NCBI GenBank assembly: GCA_028023455.1
Contig: JAQFVV010006208.1
Coordinates: 10,932,984-10,996,983 of the forward strand
Direction: 5' to 3'
Source of the DNA: Epiperipatus broadwayi
Lineage: Eukaryota > Onychophora > Udeonychophora > Euonychophora > Peripatidae
DNA length: 64,000 nt
A model generated the notes under the pieces. It was not told the DNA's origin, made no database searches, and saw nothing but the letters and a program-made list of their open reading frames with translations. The translations under genes were made by a program, and so were the position numbers. Below, piece after piece: positions 24,105-36,711 of the stretch (position 1 is its first letter; each line of letters starts with the position of its first letter).

Positions 24105-27100
24105 GAGGCGCTATAGCTTCTGCTTTATCGAATAGGAATCTCTCAGCCACCAGAGAAAACTGTTAGCAACCTTCCCTTCCCTTTCCCCACCCTTAATTTC
24201 CTCCATATTCTTCTCTATTCTCCTCCATCCCATTTGTCGTCTTTGTACTCTCCATGGCTATTATATCTACCCCCCCTCTATCTTTTTCAAAACCCAGCAT
24301 AAAAGCCAAGAACCCACTTTACGTATAATCATTTTATTTATATTTATTCTTCCACAACTTCATTATCTGTACCCTTTCTGCTTGCAGGCATTTACATGAA
24401 ATTAGCAGATGTCTAATATTTTCCATGTCTCCCTTACATAACTTGCATACTACATCACCCACATTTCCCCCTTTACGTGTATATTCCCTTGCTGCTAACG
24501 ATCCTGTTTGAGATTTAAACAGTAAATTACGTTCCTTGCTATTATGTAAATTAACTCATACCCAATATTCTGTTTATTTCTCTATATATTTACTCTTTTC
24601 ACTCTCCATACTAGCTCTCCAACTCCCAAATGCATTTATTTTTCTATCCAATTCTTTTCCATTATAACACTCAACAAACATCCTAACCCAATCATCCCAC
24701 TTTTTTTACCAAGTATACTGACATAAAGTCTTTATCCACATATTCTGCATAGCGTACTATCTCTATCACCCATCTTGATGCCTGTCCTTTACTAGCAACT
24801 CAATTAATTTCTATTTTGGCTATTCTCTTACACCCATAAATTGCAATCTTCCAAATAAAATATTTTCAATTTGCTTTTCACATCTCTCATATAAAAACCA
24901 ACTTGACCATTCTCCACCTCTCCTTCAATTGCCATACACACATCTGTATCTAATGCATGTCTGCCTATTTCTCTTTGTATTTTTTTCTAAGGAATCTAAC
25001 ATCCCTTTACTAACACATTATGCATCATTATCATAAGGTAACCCTGCTACTGTCACACCCTTCCATACAATTCTTGCCACATCATATTTATTATATAAAA
25101 ACACTGTTAATTTTTTATCAGTCCCTTTCTTTTCTTTGCTTCATTTTTTTTTATCCCATTAATCCAAGCAATTTGTCTGATTACTTAAGATGATTCACAA
25201 ATAGTTATACCTACTCACCACATTTAACTTTATATCTCCCAATAAAAAAATTTTCTCTTCTCTTTCTCCAGCATTTATCATCATTACTTTTGATTTTTCT
25301 TCACTAAATTTAATCCCAATCTCTTTATCCACCCTTGCACAAGTCTTCAGCATAACTTCCATATCTTCCCTACTTTCTGTGCAGAAGAAGATATCATCAG
25401 TAAATAAAAGACCTGATAATGTATACACTACCTTGCCATCTATTAATGGTATCTCTACCCCTCTTCCTAATCTTTCTATTGCTCTCTCCATTTCTCTCAA
25501 ATATAATAAAAATAAATGAGATAAAGTATCCTTGCTTTAGTCCCATAAACTCTAACTGATTCTATAATTCCTAAATAATACATATGAATTTATTTTCATA
25601 CAATCTCTTAATAAGATCCATTAAAGCTCCATTCATTCCCAAATTTACTAAACTTACCCATAATCTATTTCTATTTAATCTATCATAGGTCTTCTCTACA
25701 TCTATAGACCATTTATAACTGTCTACTTGTATTCCTACTCATATCTATAAGTTGTGTGACTACAAATAAACTATCTCCCATACACCTACCTATTCTAAAA
25801 CCTTTTTGCATTTCTTATACTATATAATTTTCTCCCATCCATTTTACCACCCTTCCAGCCACTATATAAGCAAAAACTTTATATAACACTGATGTTCCTG
25901 CTATCGATCTACAATTGTTTATATTTCTATGGTCCTTATCTTTTTTTAAATATGATAATAAATTTAATTTTGCCCTATTTCTCAAATTCATCATCATCTC
26001 TACTGCCTATCCATCTAAACCACTTGCCTTTCAACTTTTCAATTTTTTCCCTGCCTCATTGAATTCATTTTCTGTAAAACTAATGCCCACAACTATATGC
26101 TTTTATATTTGTTATCCTTTACATCTAACATCTTTTCTGCCTCTAATTCTTCTCTAGAGCTACTCTTTTTCTTATCATTTAGTAATATTATTTCTCTCTC
26201 TCCTATATTCCTTTTTTTAATATATTACCAAATTTTTTATTTCCATCTCTTCCACTTTTATTAATATCCTCCAATAATTTACTGTTTATTTCATTGACTA
26301 TCATTATCTATTTTAGCCAACTTCTTTTTATAAAAAATAGTTTTCCCATTTAATATTAACATCTTTTACACTTTTTGTTTTTAATAGCACATTTGTATTA
26401 TCTGCACGCTTTTTCCAGCTCTTTTACAAATTTACTAATTCTCACTTTTCTATTACTTTTATTCTTCTGAATTTTCTCACCTAAAACCCTACTCACTACT
26501 TTTTGTATCTCATCACACCACTACTTATATTCATTCCCAACAAACTCTTCCAAGATTTCTTGTACTTTTATTTTATATTCTTCTAACTTATTCTTATCAT
26601 CTATCCTCCATCCACATCTTTTCACTCTCCTTTCTACTTTTATTATTATTTTCCATCATATTACTAACCATTTCTATTATAAAAAAATTATGATTACTAT
26701 TACATACTCTCTCTTCATTATCAAACATTTTAATTTTCCATATTTTATTCATTCCATCTTTCTCTACTAATAATCTATTGTGTGAAATATATTATTTCTA
26801 GACTATGTGTATTGTCCCTCATAAATATTTGATAAATTTCCAATGCTCAAATTCATTCGCTGACAAAAATGTTCCACTGTCCATTTTTGTTATCCACATC
26901 ATCAATATGCCCATTCATATCCCCTACAACCAGTATTATCTTCTCCCCTTTTTTGAAACTCTGCGTATTCTTAATTAGACATTCATATATGCTACTGTTC
27001 CAATTCATTATAGTTTGACTATCTCCAGTGGCTATATACATTATAGCCACAATCCATTCTTGTCTTCCTAACCTTATCTCAAACCACAAATCTTCCTAAC

Positions 27101-28205
27101 CTTATCTCAAATCACAAGTGTTATTGACCCTTTACCATATTTAAATATGTTTTTGACATAAACTTCTATACCGCCACCCCTTTTTTAATTTTCTATTTAT
27201 ACCCTGCCATATCAAATCTTCCAATGTAGATTCTTTCTTCTCTTATATGGATTTCTACAGCTAATACCTGAAGCCCTTCATTTTTAACTGCTTTGTTTAA
27301 TTCCAATCACTTTTTTGGTCTCCTACCACTTTGCATATTCAAATATCCTATTTTAACAATTTCTTCATTTTTGCTACACTTTTTTAAATTCATTTGATTC
27401 TTTCTCCCCTATTACATTTATAGTTAACTTGTTTATCATTGGTTTTACAGACCCATTCTCTCTCTATATCGACATTTATATCCGAATCAGTTACCCTTTA
27501 ATTATCAAATCCCCTAGTGTTTCACTTCCTTGTTTTGTTATTGCAATACATCTTTACAATGTAACTCTCTCTTACTAAGAAAAAAAATCCCACACATCCA
27601 CAAACATAACATTATTTGTCTTGCATAATTTTTTCAATCTCTCATTTATAGAACATGCTCTATCTAACATATACATATTGTCAAATCTTGGTAGTAACCT
27701 AACTACTCCTATTCTTCCTTTAACCTTATTCAAACTAATAATCAATTGTTTGTACTCATCTATTACTCTCTCCGATGACACTAACAAATTATTTGTCCCT
27801 ACCATAACATAAACATCTCTACTCCTTTGTTGCTTTATCTTATCTGTAATATCCTTAATTCTAGCTCCAGGAAAACATAGTCTTACATACCTATTTCTAT
27901 TTTCCCTTGCAATTACATCTCCACATCCTCTAATTAGAGAGTCCCTTATCAAGACTGTTTCAGTTTACTTTTCCTACTTCATCTGCAACATTCTCTTCCA
28001 TCTTCTGAACTTCCTTATCTACTTCTTCCTTGTTGTTTCTATTCATTTTCTTGATCTGCTCACATTTCCTTCATGTCTAACACTTTTAATTTTACTTCTA
28101 CATCCTTTATCTCTTTCTCTATCTTACTTATTTTTTGCCTAGCTATTTCCAGTGCACTACTTATTTTGTTATCCATATTGTTTTTCATTCCCCTAAACAT
28201 ATGTG
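24105..28205 (-). mobile_element. Near-complete but inactivated LINE-alpha
   Basis: Read from right to left. ORF1 starts MFRGMKNNMDNKISSALEIA, a heptad-rich coiled coil. An SGNH-hydrolase-like domain follows (27575-27952): RDSLIRG, FPGARI, VMVGTNNL. The endonuclease begins KIGYLNMQSGRR and includes VVGDMNGHID (about 26900). RT pieces are KDKDHRNINNCRSIAG and VLYKVFA (25815-25997), DVEKTYDR (motif A, near 25690) and LLFTDDIFF (motif C, FTDD in place of FADD, near 25390). The C-terminal knuckle region ends near 24290. Stops and shifts interrupt every domain. APE endonuclease plus esterase-like ORF1 plus CCHC suggests the CR1/L2/jockey side of the LINE tree; the clade is inference. Confidence 0.85.
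27575..27952 (-). CDS. SGNH-like domain of LINE-alpha ORF1
   Basis: The longest clean piece of ORF1, 125 codons. Block I of the SGNH family is GDS; here it reads RDS in MIRDSLIRGCG. FPGARIKDI follows, then VMVGTNNL, which supplies the block III G.N motif. It ends near NNVMFVDVWDFFS, close to where the block V Asp/His would be. Esterase-like ORF1 domains are known in several CR1/L2-type LINEs and are thought to act in membrane or RNP handling. The frame belongs to a dead element, so it should not be counted as a host gene. Confidence 0.7.
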   Translation of the reverse strand: MIRDSLIRGCGDVIARENRNRYVRLCFPGARIKDITDKIKQQRSRDVYVMVGTNNLLVSSERVIDEYKQLIISLNKVKGRIGVVRLLPRFDNMYMLDRACSINERLKKLCKTNNVMFVDVWDFFS

Positions 28206-28214
28206 ATGTGATCC

Positions 28215-29790
28215 ATTGTGACTTCTCATTATACAGAGTCAGGAATCTCTCAGAAACTATGCTCAGAGAAACCTGTTAGCCACTTTACCTTCCCTTTCCA
28301 TTTCCCACTTTAGTTTTCCCATAATCTGTTCAATCCCATTTCCCCAATATAATCTTTGTCAACTCCATGACCTTCATATCTACCCCCCCTTACCTTTTCC
28401 CAAACTCAGCATAAAAACCAATAACCCACATTCTGTATAATCACTTTGTTCATATGTATTCTTCCATAACTTCATTATTTGTACCCTTTCTGCTTTCAAG
28501 CCTTCTTTACACAACTTGCAGACTAAATCACCCATATTTTTCCACTTACATGTATATTTCCTTGTTGCTAAAGATCCCATTTGAGCCTTAAACAATAAAC
28601 TACTTTCCTTGCTATTATCATAAATTAACTCGCACCCAACGTTCCGTTTACTTCTATATGTACTAAAATTCTTTTTATTCTCCATACGAGTTCTACATCT
28701 CTCCAACTCCCTATTCTTTAGTAAGGCATCTATTCTTCTATCCCATTCCTTATCAATATAACACTCAACAATCCTCCTAACACAATCATCCCATCTTTTG
28801 TACAAATATACTGATATAAATTATTTAACCAAATCTTCTGCATACCGCATTACCTTTCTCACCCATCTTGTTGCCTGCCCTTTACTCATAACTCAATTAA
28901 ATACAATTTTGGCTATTCTTTTATTATCCATAAACTGCAATTTACCGAACATTTTCATTTTGCTTTTTGCATCTCTCATATAAAAATTTGACCATCCCAT
29001 TTCTCCTTGAATTACCTCCATTGCTGTCCACACATCTGCACCTAATGCATGTCTTCCTACTTCCCTTTGTACTTTTTCTAATATCCCTTTACTAACACAT
29101 AACACATCATTGCCATATGTTAACCCTGCTACTGCAACTCCCTTCTATATAATTCTAGCTACATCATATTTATTATATAAAAACACTGTCAATTTCTTTA
29201 TCAATCCCTTTCTTTTCTTTGCTTCATTTATCAATTTTTCCTCTCATTCATCCAAGCAATTTTTCTGATTACTTAAGATGATTCCCAAATAACTATATCT
29301 ATTCACCACACTTAACTTTATATCCCCCAATAAAAATTCTTCATCTTCTCTTTCCCCTGTATTAACCATCATTATATTTGATTTTTCTTCACTAAATTTA
29401 ATCCCTATCTCTTTACCCATCCTTGTGCATGTCCTCACCATAACTTCCATATCTTCTCTTCTTTCTGCATACAAAAAGACATCCACAAAAAAAAAATCTG
29501 ACAATGTATATACTCACTTGCCACCTATTAACAGTATCTCTATCCCTCTTCCTAGTCTTTCTATTGCTCCCTCCATTTCACTCAAATACAACAAAAACAA
29601 AATAGCTGACATAGGGCATCCTTGTCTTAGTCCCACCCCATTTTTAACTTTAACTGATTCTATATCCCATCCATGAAAGCAATAAAGTGCCCGTGTACTA
29701 ATCTCTATGTGAAATAGAATATTAGAAATATGTTTTAACAAATTTAAACAAACAAAAAATGCAATAAAATGTATAGATATCAAAGTGAAT
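28215..29790 (-). mobile_element. Second LINE-alpha copy, 5'-truncated, abutting the first
   Basis: Minus-strand reading: NGVGLRQGCPMSAILFLLYL (RT motif B, near 29610); FFFVDVFLY where motif C should be, so the catalytic Asp pair is lost (near 29480); YSYLGIILSNQ; VGRHALGADVWTAMEVI; then a clean 141-codon stretch (28380-28805) with YKRWDDCVRRIVECY and VCKLCKEG. Its 3' end sits within about 10-20 bases of the ORF1 start codon of the neighbouring copy. It either inserted at that 5' end or served as the landing site. Confidence 0.85.
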
Positions 29791-30171
29791 GTACTAAAAT
29801 ATTTCATTAAAAAAAAAGATAAATGGATAAAACAATTTTACATGAAAAAATAAAATTGGAAGGGGATATCAGGAGGTGAAGAGTAAGGGAATTGAAATTG
29901 TTAACAATAAAAAAACACTATGAATTGGTTTATTCAAGACAAGATATAGACTTCGTTGGTCCTACAACTTTGTTATATATGATATAAATTTCATTACAGA
30001 TCTGTGAAATATGGTTTTTCTATTCGCCTGTGTATTATTTAAGTTTGTGCCTTTTGAATATGCTATCTGATTTATGAATCATAAACCAGATCTATCATTA
30101 ATGAACTTTTTAACTTAATTATTTATGAAATACTACCAAATTCACCACTTCCTTTAGTCTGTTGTAATATC
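29791..30171 (-). other. Intron, no recognised feature
   Basis: AT-rich; nothing identified. Confidence 0.35.
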
Positions 30172-30408
30172 TTATATAAATGCGATTTATTCACTCTACT
30201 TTGAATACTTTTTAGTACAAAAACTTTTTATTGTACATATATGTATACACATTATGTTTTGACTGTCTGAACGTTTTCTTCAGAACCACTTTTACTTTAG
30301 TTCTGAAGAAGACTGTGGGACAGTCGAAACATAAGATAGTGTGTTCATATATGTACGATAAAAAGTTTTTTTGCTAAAAAGTGTTCAAAGTAGAGTGGAT
30401 AAATTACA
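30172..30408. repeat. IR-C palindrome
   Basis: Arms AAATGCGATTTATTCACTCT and GAGTGGATAAATTAC enclose ACTTTTTAGTACAAAAACTT and its complement. The core, TTTTGACTGTCTGAACG, pairs with GACTGTGGGACAGTCGAAAC. Confidence 0.85.
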
Positions 30409-31312
30409 TTTATAATTATTTATGCTTGAAAAGACTACAAAATGGTTTTAAATATTCTTTTGCAAAACACAAATCTCTCCAGAAGTCTTTAAAAAAGAAC
30501 AGCAAAAAACAAAGTCGTTAGGCCATTGGGATTTGTAAATTGCTGTGTGGTGAGTTTAATGATTTCCATTTACCTTCCAGTAAAGATCTAGATATCTATT
30601 AACAATTTAATGCTAAATAATTGTTTGGGTAGTCTATGGAATGATTACTTGAAAAAAAAAAAAATTATAAGCCTGCTTGGAACCTGAAAAAATTTCATAA
30701 GTTTTTTTTCATCCTGGATTCAAACCTTAGATTTTGGATATGACAAGCAGATATGCTACAACTACATCATGAAACTTCAAATATTGTATATATAAATAAT
30801 AATTATGTTCTCTTGATTTAAATTTGTGTAACTTTATCATAAAAAAAATATTTAAAACACATAGTTTTCTACATTACTTATAATTTTTTCCTCACAGTAT
30901 GATCCATTTTTATAGTATTATTTTCAGGCAGTTCCTTTAAATGTTTAGTAATGTGAAATTAAGTTTTTTTTTTTTAAAAAAAAATGTAGTCATCATCTCT
31001 AAGTGAAAAAACAAAGAATCAGCTCAAGATTTAAAACTGTAAAAACTATCAAATATTTATTTAAATAGATTCAAAATCATTTTTTAAAACTTATTTACAA
31101 GTGGCTTCTAGTGATGATGATGATGTTAAAGTTTCTAAGCAACAGGACACTGCAATTTAAGCAATATCATTTTATCATCATTAGTGATAATGTTATTGGC
31201 CGTTCTGTTCCTTGTATTAACATAATATATTCTAGCATCTCAACTACACAGCAATATTATAAGTTATAATGAATACTTTGCATTATTAACCTTATTACCA
31301 ATACAATGTTTA
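30409..31312 (-). other. Intron with a SINE-like fragment
   Basis: 30640-30790 (AAGCCTGCTTGGAACCTG, GGATTCAAACCTTAGATTTT, ATGACAAGCAGATATGCTAC) resembles 43740-43900. Its GGATTCAAACC could be a box B, and the order is like a degraded tRNA-derived SINE. The rest is AT-rich with nothing else. Confidence 0.4.
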
Positions 31313-32302
31313 TATATATATTTGGTACTTGTGCGTTATCAAATAAACCAAGATGGCGGCTCTTATTTTTGATAAATGTACAGTTTTGAAGGCCTATAAT
31401 CTACTGAAGATATGTTAATTTAAAACAAAATTAAATCTAAAGCAGTACATAATTTGCTTATACTAAATATTTCCTACATATGTAATTAAAACAAAATTAA
31501 TAAATTGATTGTTATATTTAAAAAATTGAATAAATTCTGGTAAATTTCATTATAAACTGCTTTATTTCAATTTTTTATTTATTTATATTATAATGTGGGA
31601 AACGAGTCTTAAAATTATCATACTTTCACATGATCACCATTCTTTATGTTTTGATTCAATTCAGCACGTTTTTTTTTCTCAGCTGTTTTTGTTTTTTTTT
31701 GGTAAATTGTCATAACGATAAAAATTTGGTATCTTCCTGCCATAGAATGTGATGTAATGGACTATTTCCAAAGATATGGGATCTTGCCCTTCCGAAAAAT
31801 GTGAGTTAATGATCACGATATGATTGCATGCCACCAATATGAATAAACTATAAATATTGTAATTAATTTTTTCATAATGATTTCTTTTTTAAAAATAACA
31901 ATAAGTTAAATGCGAAGATGTTTAAAGCTTCATGCTCTCAAGTTAAAATACTTTAGATTGGCTTACATATATATAAATTTAAGTAAAGAGAAAGGTGGAA
32001 CCACCTTTTTCTTGTAAAATCTCCGTCTTGTGTAGCAACTTGAGAGCTCCCCACACAGTCATCATTACATCTGATTGGCTGTCATATAAGCATTCTAAAA
32101 GCACATGCAAGAGGTTTTTGCCTTTCACTTTAATAACAGTAATAAAAAATAAAATGTAATTATTAAATACGATGTTTCCTAGAAGGCATTTTTTGTAAAC
32201 ATTTTTTGAGAGCCCCCCCCCCCCCAGAAACTGTAGATTTATTAAAAATATGGGCTGCCATCTTGGTTTACTTGAAAACTCACAAGTATTATATATTTAT
32301 AC
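31313..32302. mobile_element. Merlin-like DNA element, about 1 kb, with 60-bp TIRs
   Basis: The left end (near 31323-31375) reads TACTTGTGCGTTATC, then AAACCAAGATGGCGGCTC. The right end (32234-32292) is its complement, with AAACCAAGATGGCAGCCC and TACTTGTGAGTTTTC. Inside, near 31713-31795 (+), a Merlin-transposase-like N terminus reads KIWYLPAIECDVMDYFQRYG, followed by LPFRK and a GTGAGT that could be a donor. The DDE core is absent. The segment downstream of the N terminus (31945-32020) resembles 63780-63860. It looks like an internally deleted element. The TSD was not resolved. Confidence 0.65.
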
Positions 32303-33601
32303 ACATGCAAACACAAACATGATAAAAATAGTTATTTTTTTCCCCAATTTTATTTAAGAACAACAACTCCAAAAAGAAAAAAAAAGATCAATTTAAATTA
32401 CATGGCTTTAAATTTAAGCAACAGCTTGTCAAAACAAAAAGAAAAAAAAATCTGGCAGAAATATATAATATTCCGTGTGACATATTATACAAACTTCTAT
32501 TTGGTGGAAAATAATCAGAAAAAAAAAGTTTACATTCCAACAAGTATAATTATAAACAAAGTATCAATTTTTGCATATTTATCACAGTCAGAGAAAAAAT
32601 AATTTGTTTTATAATTTATATTTTTCTTAAAATAGATGCATATGTAATTTTAGATGCAATAATAACCAAACACTGGAATTAATTATATTTTTTTAATACT
32701 AACATATAAATAACAAGCGATATAGCTTACAGGGTGAGTTAGCTATACCTTTTATTTATTTATTTATATAGTAGTATATTAAAAATTATAGTTAATTCCA
32801 CTATTTATTTTATTATGTATGGATATATATATTGTAACTGTATGGAATAGTGGTAGGCATTATCCAAGACGTACATTGGCTGTTCCATTTGTAAGGATAT
32901 GGAATGAAGCGTATAGCTGGAGTAATGCAAATCATCATTCTCAAAACATCTCAGTCAACGCGAATGAGCCCAAATGAATACTGGAAACAAGCACCACATA
33001 AGTGACAAATACAAATACAGCATTGCCAGCAATAATCATCAATACTTCAGAATCAACAGACAACCTTTGCGACTGGATTCGAATGAGATAATATAGAATC
33101 TTAAGATACTCATCTTCTAAACTATGTTAAACTTAGTGTGTAACATTATAAAAGCAATGAGCAAAATTTCATCCACATTTGAGTCTTAAACACTTACAAT
33201 AATTAACATAGAAATGCTAAAGTCATGATATCAATGCTGATCATCATCAATGCACTTGGCCATCTGGTACCATGAGTGTACTGACCATCAACAAAATAAT
33301 AATATAATCTATAAGGTAAAGGTGACCTTTACCTTTATGCCATTGAAATAATTCTGTACAGAAGGTCTACATACACATATATTCACACATATATTGCAAA
33401 TACTGTTATTGTCCAAAATTAGCTTTGGGGTTGTAAGGATCTTAGAAACTGTGACAATGATCAAAAGAAATGCCAATATATAAAACTTTTAATCTAGTTT
33501 AGTATCAAATAATTTCACTGGTATAACTTAAAACAATGACTAAAAAATGTATTAATTAATGAAAAAAATGAAAGGTCTAATAAGTACTCTATAATACCTA
33601 T
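32303..33601 (-). other. Intron, no recognised feature
   Basis: AT-rich; nothing identified. Confidence 0.35.
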
Positions 33602-34200
33602 TGTCATATCTGACCTTGCCTTTAGAAGTGGACTATTCCAGATTCCTTACCTGATTGGCTAGCACCCAGTTGCTATCCAAAGGGATTAAATCCTTCACTG
33701 GGGTTCGTGCACCAAGTCCACATGTTTCCAGTAAGGTAGGGGATCTGCCATTAAATAGTCAGCCTTTTGGAGGCAAGGCAGAGAACAATTACTTCTGTTA
33801 ACCTGAGCAACAGAACGTGCTCTCCATTCAACCCTCTGCCATCAGCAAAGGTATTTCTCTAGTCATTATTGTGACATCCATGCAGTGAGGCAAATCCACC
33901 TATGGACTGGAAACTGCTACGTCTGAATTAGAGCCAACTCGAGGCGAGCTAAATACATAGCTGGAAGAGTCTTACCAGAGTTCACGAGGCGGGCTAATCA
34001 TTTAGCTAGAAGTGAGTTCCGTACTCGGCTCGACTATCTCAGCATTCAATAGTATCATCTGTATTTATTCATTTGTTTAACTAAAGTGTGTATATTTGAA
34101 GCACTAATAAATTGTACATATTAACTGCCGAGTAGTTATTCTTTTGGTGTCTGTTGGTTTGGAAACGAACGTATAAGCCTAACCAAATACAACTTATATA
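33602..34200. repeat. IR-F-related, possibly solo-LTR-like segment
   Basis: Starts TGTCATATCTGACCTTGC and GATTCCTTACCTGATTGG, matching the IR-F termini at 8165-8805. Noticeably GC-richer sequence follows up to about 34020, then an AATAAA near 34108 and a GT-rich stretch. A TG start, internal poly(A) signal and unit length would suit a solo LTR. I cannot define a right end or a TSD. Confidence 0.35.
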
Positions 34201-34899
34201 AACCATTCTGATATTAATCTACAAACAAACATATTATTTGCATAGATTGACAAACAAGATTATACTTTCACAGTTGTGTATATAAATTACAATACATAAA
34301 CATACATATAAGTGGACACACATGTATGTCTAATAACATAAAATATCTCAGACATTATTAAACCAATGTAAACTATCCTATACAAATAGTGAATGAATTT
34401 AGATAAACATGTACACATATATACACACAAACTATGCACATTATATTTCAAATCTTAATAACAATTTGACTAAATTCATATGCCAATATTATTCTACTTT
34501 AACTATATACAAATCATTAAATGATAAGCATATACATAATATGCACGCAGCCATGCACTTGTTACAATATAAAAATATTTTAGTTACTAATTACTCCAAA
34601 ACAAAATACTACATTTATAAAGGTAAACAAAAGTTTTTTTTTTTAAAAAAAAAATTATTTCTTTGAAAGTCTACTCAAAACTTCTCCTTTTTTCCAACCA
34701 CTCAAACTATAAACAACATATTATTGGACAGTTGTGCTTGAAAGTTCTACTGTTTTTAATTTCCATTCTTTAAATTAACTTTTTTTTTTTCTAAATTCAT
34801 TTCCATCAATTAATTGCCTTAATTATACTCAAAAATTGTTTACTTACTTAAATTAGTATGTTGCCATATTTTTTCATTTAGACAATAAGTAGAAATCCC
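34201..34899 (-). other. Intron, no recognised feature
   Basis: Very AT-rich, with A- and T-runs near 34630-34660; nothing identified. Confidence 0.35.
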
Positions 34900-35195
34900 T
34901 AATTGTAAGCAATGTGTCTTCCAATAGAAGGGATGTATTATTAATCAAGAGAGCCATCAAAAATGGCACTTACTCCATCATCAGACTTGCGATTTACTTA
35001 CTGTTTTCACTTTGGCTCAGGAGGTGTAAAATTCTTTTCACCAATACCAACCACAATATTTCTCAGATCTACACAAAAATAATTACCAAGATTAGGGACA
35101 GAGACAAGTTGCTAGCACCTCACCTTTTGTTTACAGAGACCTGGTCTAATTTCACGCTGTACACAAGGGACGAATCACCTCATGCTTAATCCAGA
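34900..35195 (+). mobile_element. LINE-beta C-terminal fragment
   Basis: The open stretch 34914-35189 reads LLIKRAIKNGTYSIIRLAIY, then LFSLWLRRCKILF and IRDRDKLLAPHLL followed by TWSNF. It aligns with the end of the LINE-beta protein at 10398-11246 (LIEGIASGDFATIRSATF, FCLWFVRCILIF, IKERDLKLTPHFV, IWNLV). It is a diverged 3' fragment. Confidence 0.7.
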
Positions 35196-36124
35196 GTTTT
35201 CTCTGACTCAAGTCTATGTTTTCTAAATAATGGCAATCCTGTTGACATTTATATATCAACGTAAACAATAAGAAGTTCATGAATAAAACATTACTTTAAT
35301 AAAAAAAGTAGAAATAGATTTTCATTAACAACTAAGTTACTTTGAAGTAATATATCGATATATATTTACTTACTAGCCACTTTCTTCCACTTGCATTCAG
35401 TAACATTGGTAAAATATATTTCACCCATGTACAGTATATACAATTGACAGATTTGTTTCATCTGTGCTTCAATGCATATATAAAGTAGGATATACATATA
35501 TAACATAGTTCTAGAGTCTCAAGACTAGTAATCTGGCTCCTTAATGATATATCTGGGATATAGGTAAATGTTAGCTATCCTCAACCTCATTTAGCTTTTA
35601 ACATTTCCTAAATTCTCTTTAGAAAAATGGTCTACTTCTCACATATTGGCTTTGAAGCATGAGAAAAGGCATCCCTACTTTTACGGAAGTTCAAATTTGA
35701 TCAATATAGAGACTAGCAGTGATTGTGCTTTCTTTGAAAATGGCTTGTACTCTCTCTGCATTCTCTGTAATTCCAAAATAATAATCTACTCTAATTTGAA
35801 TCCACTATTTATAGTATACAGTGGGATATTAAAACTGGATAATTAAAAGTATTTTTCATCTTGATTAATATATAAAAAAAGAAGATAATAACTGTTTTTT
35901 AATCCACGTTAATTCCTCTAAGTAAAAACAACCTTAATTTAGATTTTGTCAAAATCAGAATTACATTAAATAAAATATTGAACTTTTTTACATTTAAAAT
36001 ATATACAGTATTTTAAGAATATCAACTAAAATATTACTTAGTCAATCATCATTTAAATAATTATATCTTTAAATTTCGTCTGCGTTCATTTCTACTTTTC
36101 CTTCCAAGCTTTAAATATACATGC
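35196..36124 (-). other. Intron, no recognised feature
   Basis: AT-rich; nothing identified. Confidence 0.35.
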
Positions 36125-36711
36125 ATACACGTACTATGTTGTGCACCATGATACTCTGCTTGTTCACCCACCAACTATCCACCCTATCTCATATAACTGA
36201 TATACCACTAAAAATCACATGATCACTATCTCTTATACTAGCACATAATTGTTAATAAACAAGACAAAACTCTCCATACAGTAGTGCCACCCTGTGCCAA
36301 CCAGAGTAATCAATGGATGCCAGAAACGAGTCTGGGGATATTGGATGAGTAGGCATTAGATAAAGATTTTATGCACAAGCCTTCTGGCATCCATTGATTA
36401 CTCTGGTTGGCACAGGGTGGCATTACTGTATGGAGAGTTTTGCCTTGTTTATTAACAACTGATATACATGACCACATATAGAAAAGATAAATAATCACCA
36501 ATATCCATATTTCATGCTAAACCAGCATTCATCAATTGGTCCAGATTATCATCTCCCACACATATATATATAATCAGTGCTCAGTTTATATTAAGATAGC
36601 AAATCTTCACACTTTAATGGACAGGCTTCAATCTACTCAAACCTCCAACTTTTCAGCCATCCATATCATTGAAAATCTGATGATGGAAAGCCCAAATCCC
36701 ATGCTTACTAT
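36125..36711. repeat. IR-E monomer split by an IR-D insertion
   Basis: The left piece (CACCAACTATCCACCCTATC, ending AACTGATATAC) and the right piece (from GACCACATATAG through ATTGGTCCAG to ATCATTGAAAATCTGATGAT) join into one IR-E arm when 36206-36456 and one copy of the duplication are removed. Only a monomer is present. Confidence 0.85.
36206..36456. repeat. IR-D inverted dimer with 11-bp TSD
   Basis: Arms CATACAGTAGTGCCACCCTG and its complement near the right end enclose CAACCAGAGTAATCAATGGA and its complement. It is flanked by AACTGATATAC (36195-36205 and 36457-36467), nested in an IR-E copy. Left terminus: CACTAAAAATCACATGATC. Confidence 0.9.
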
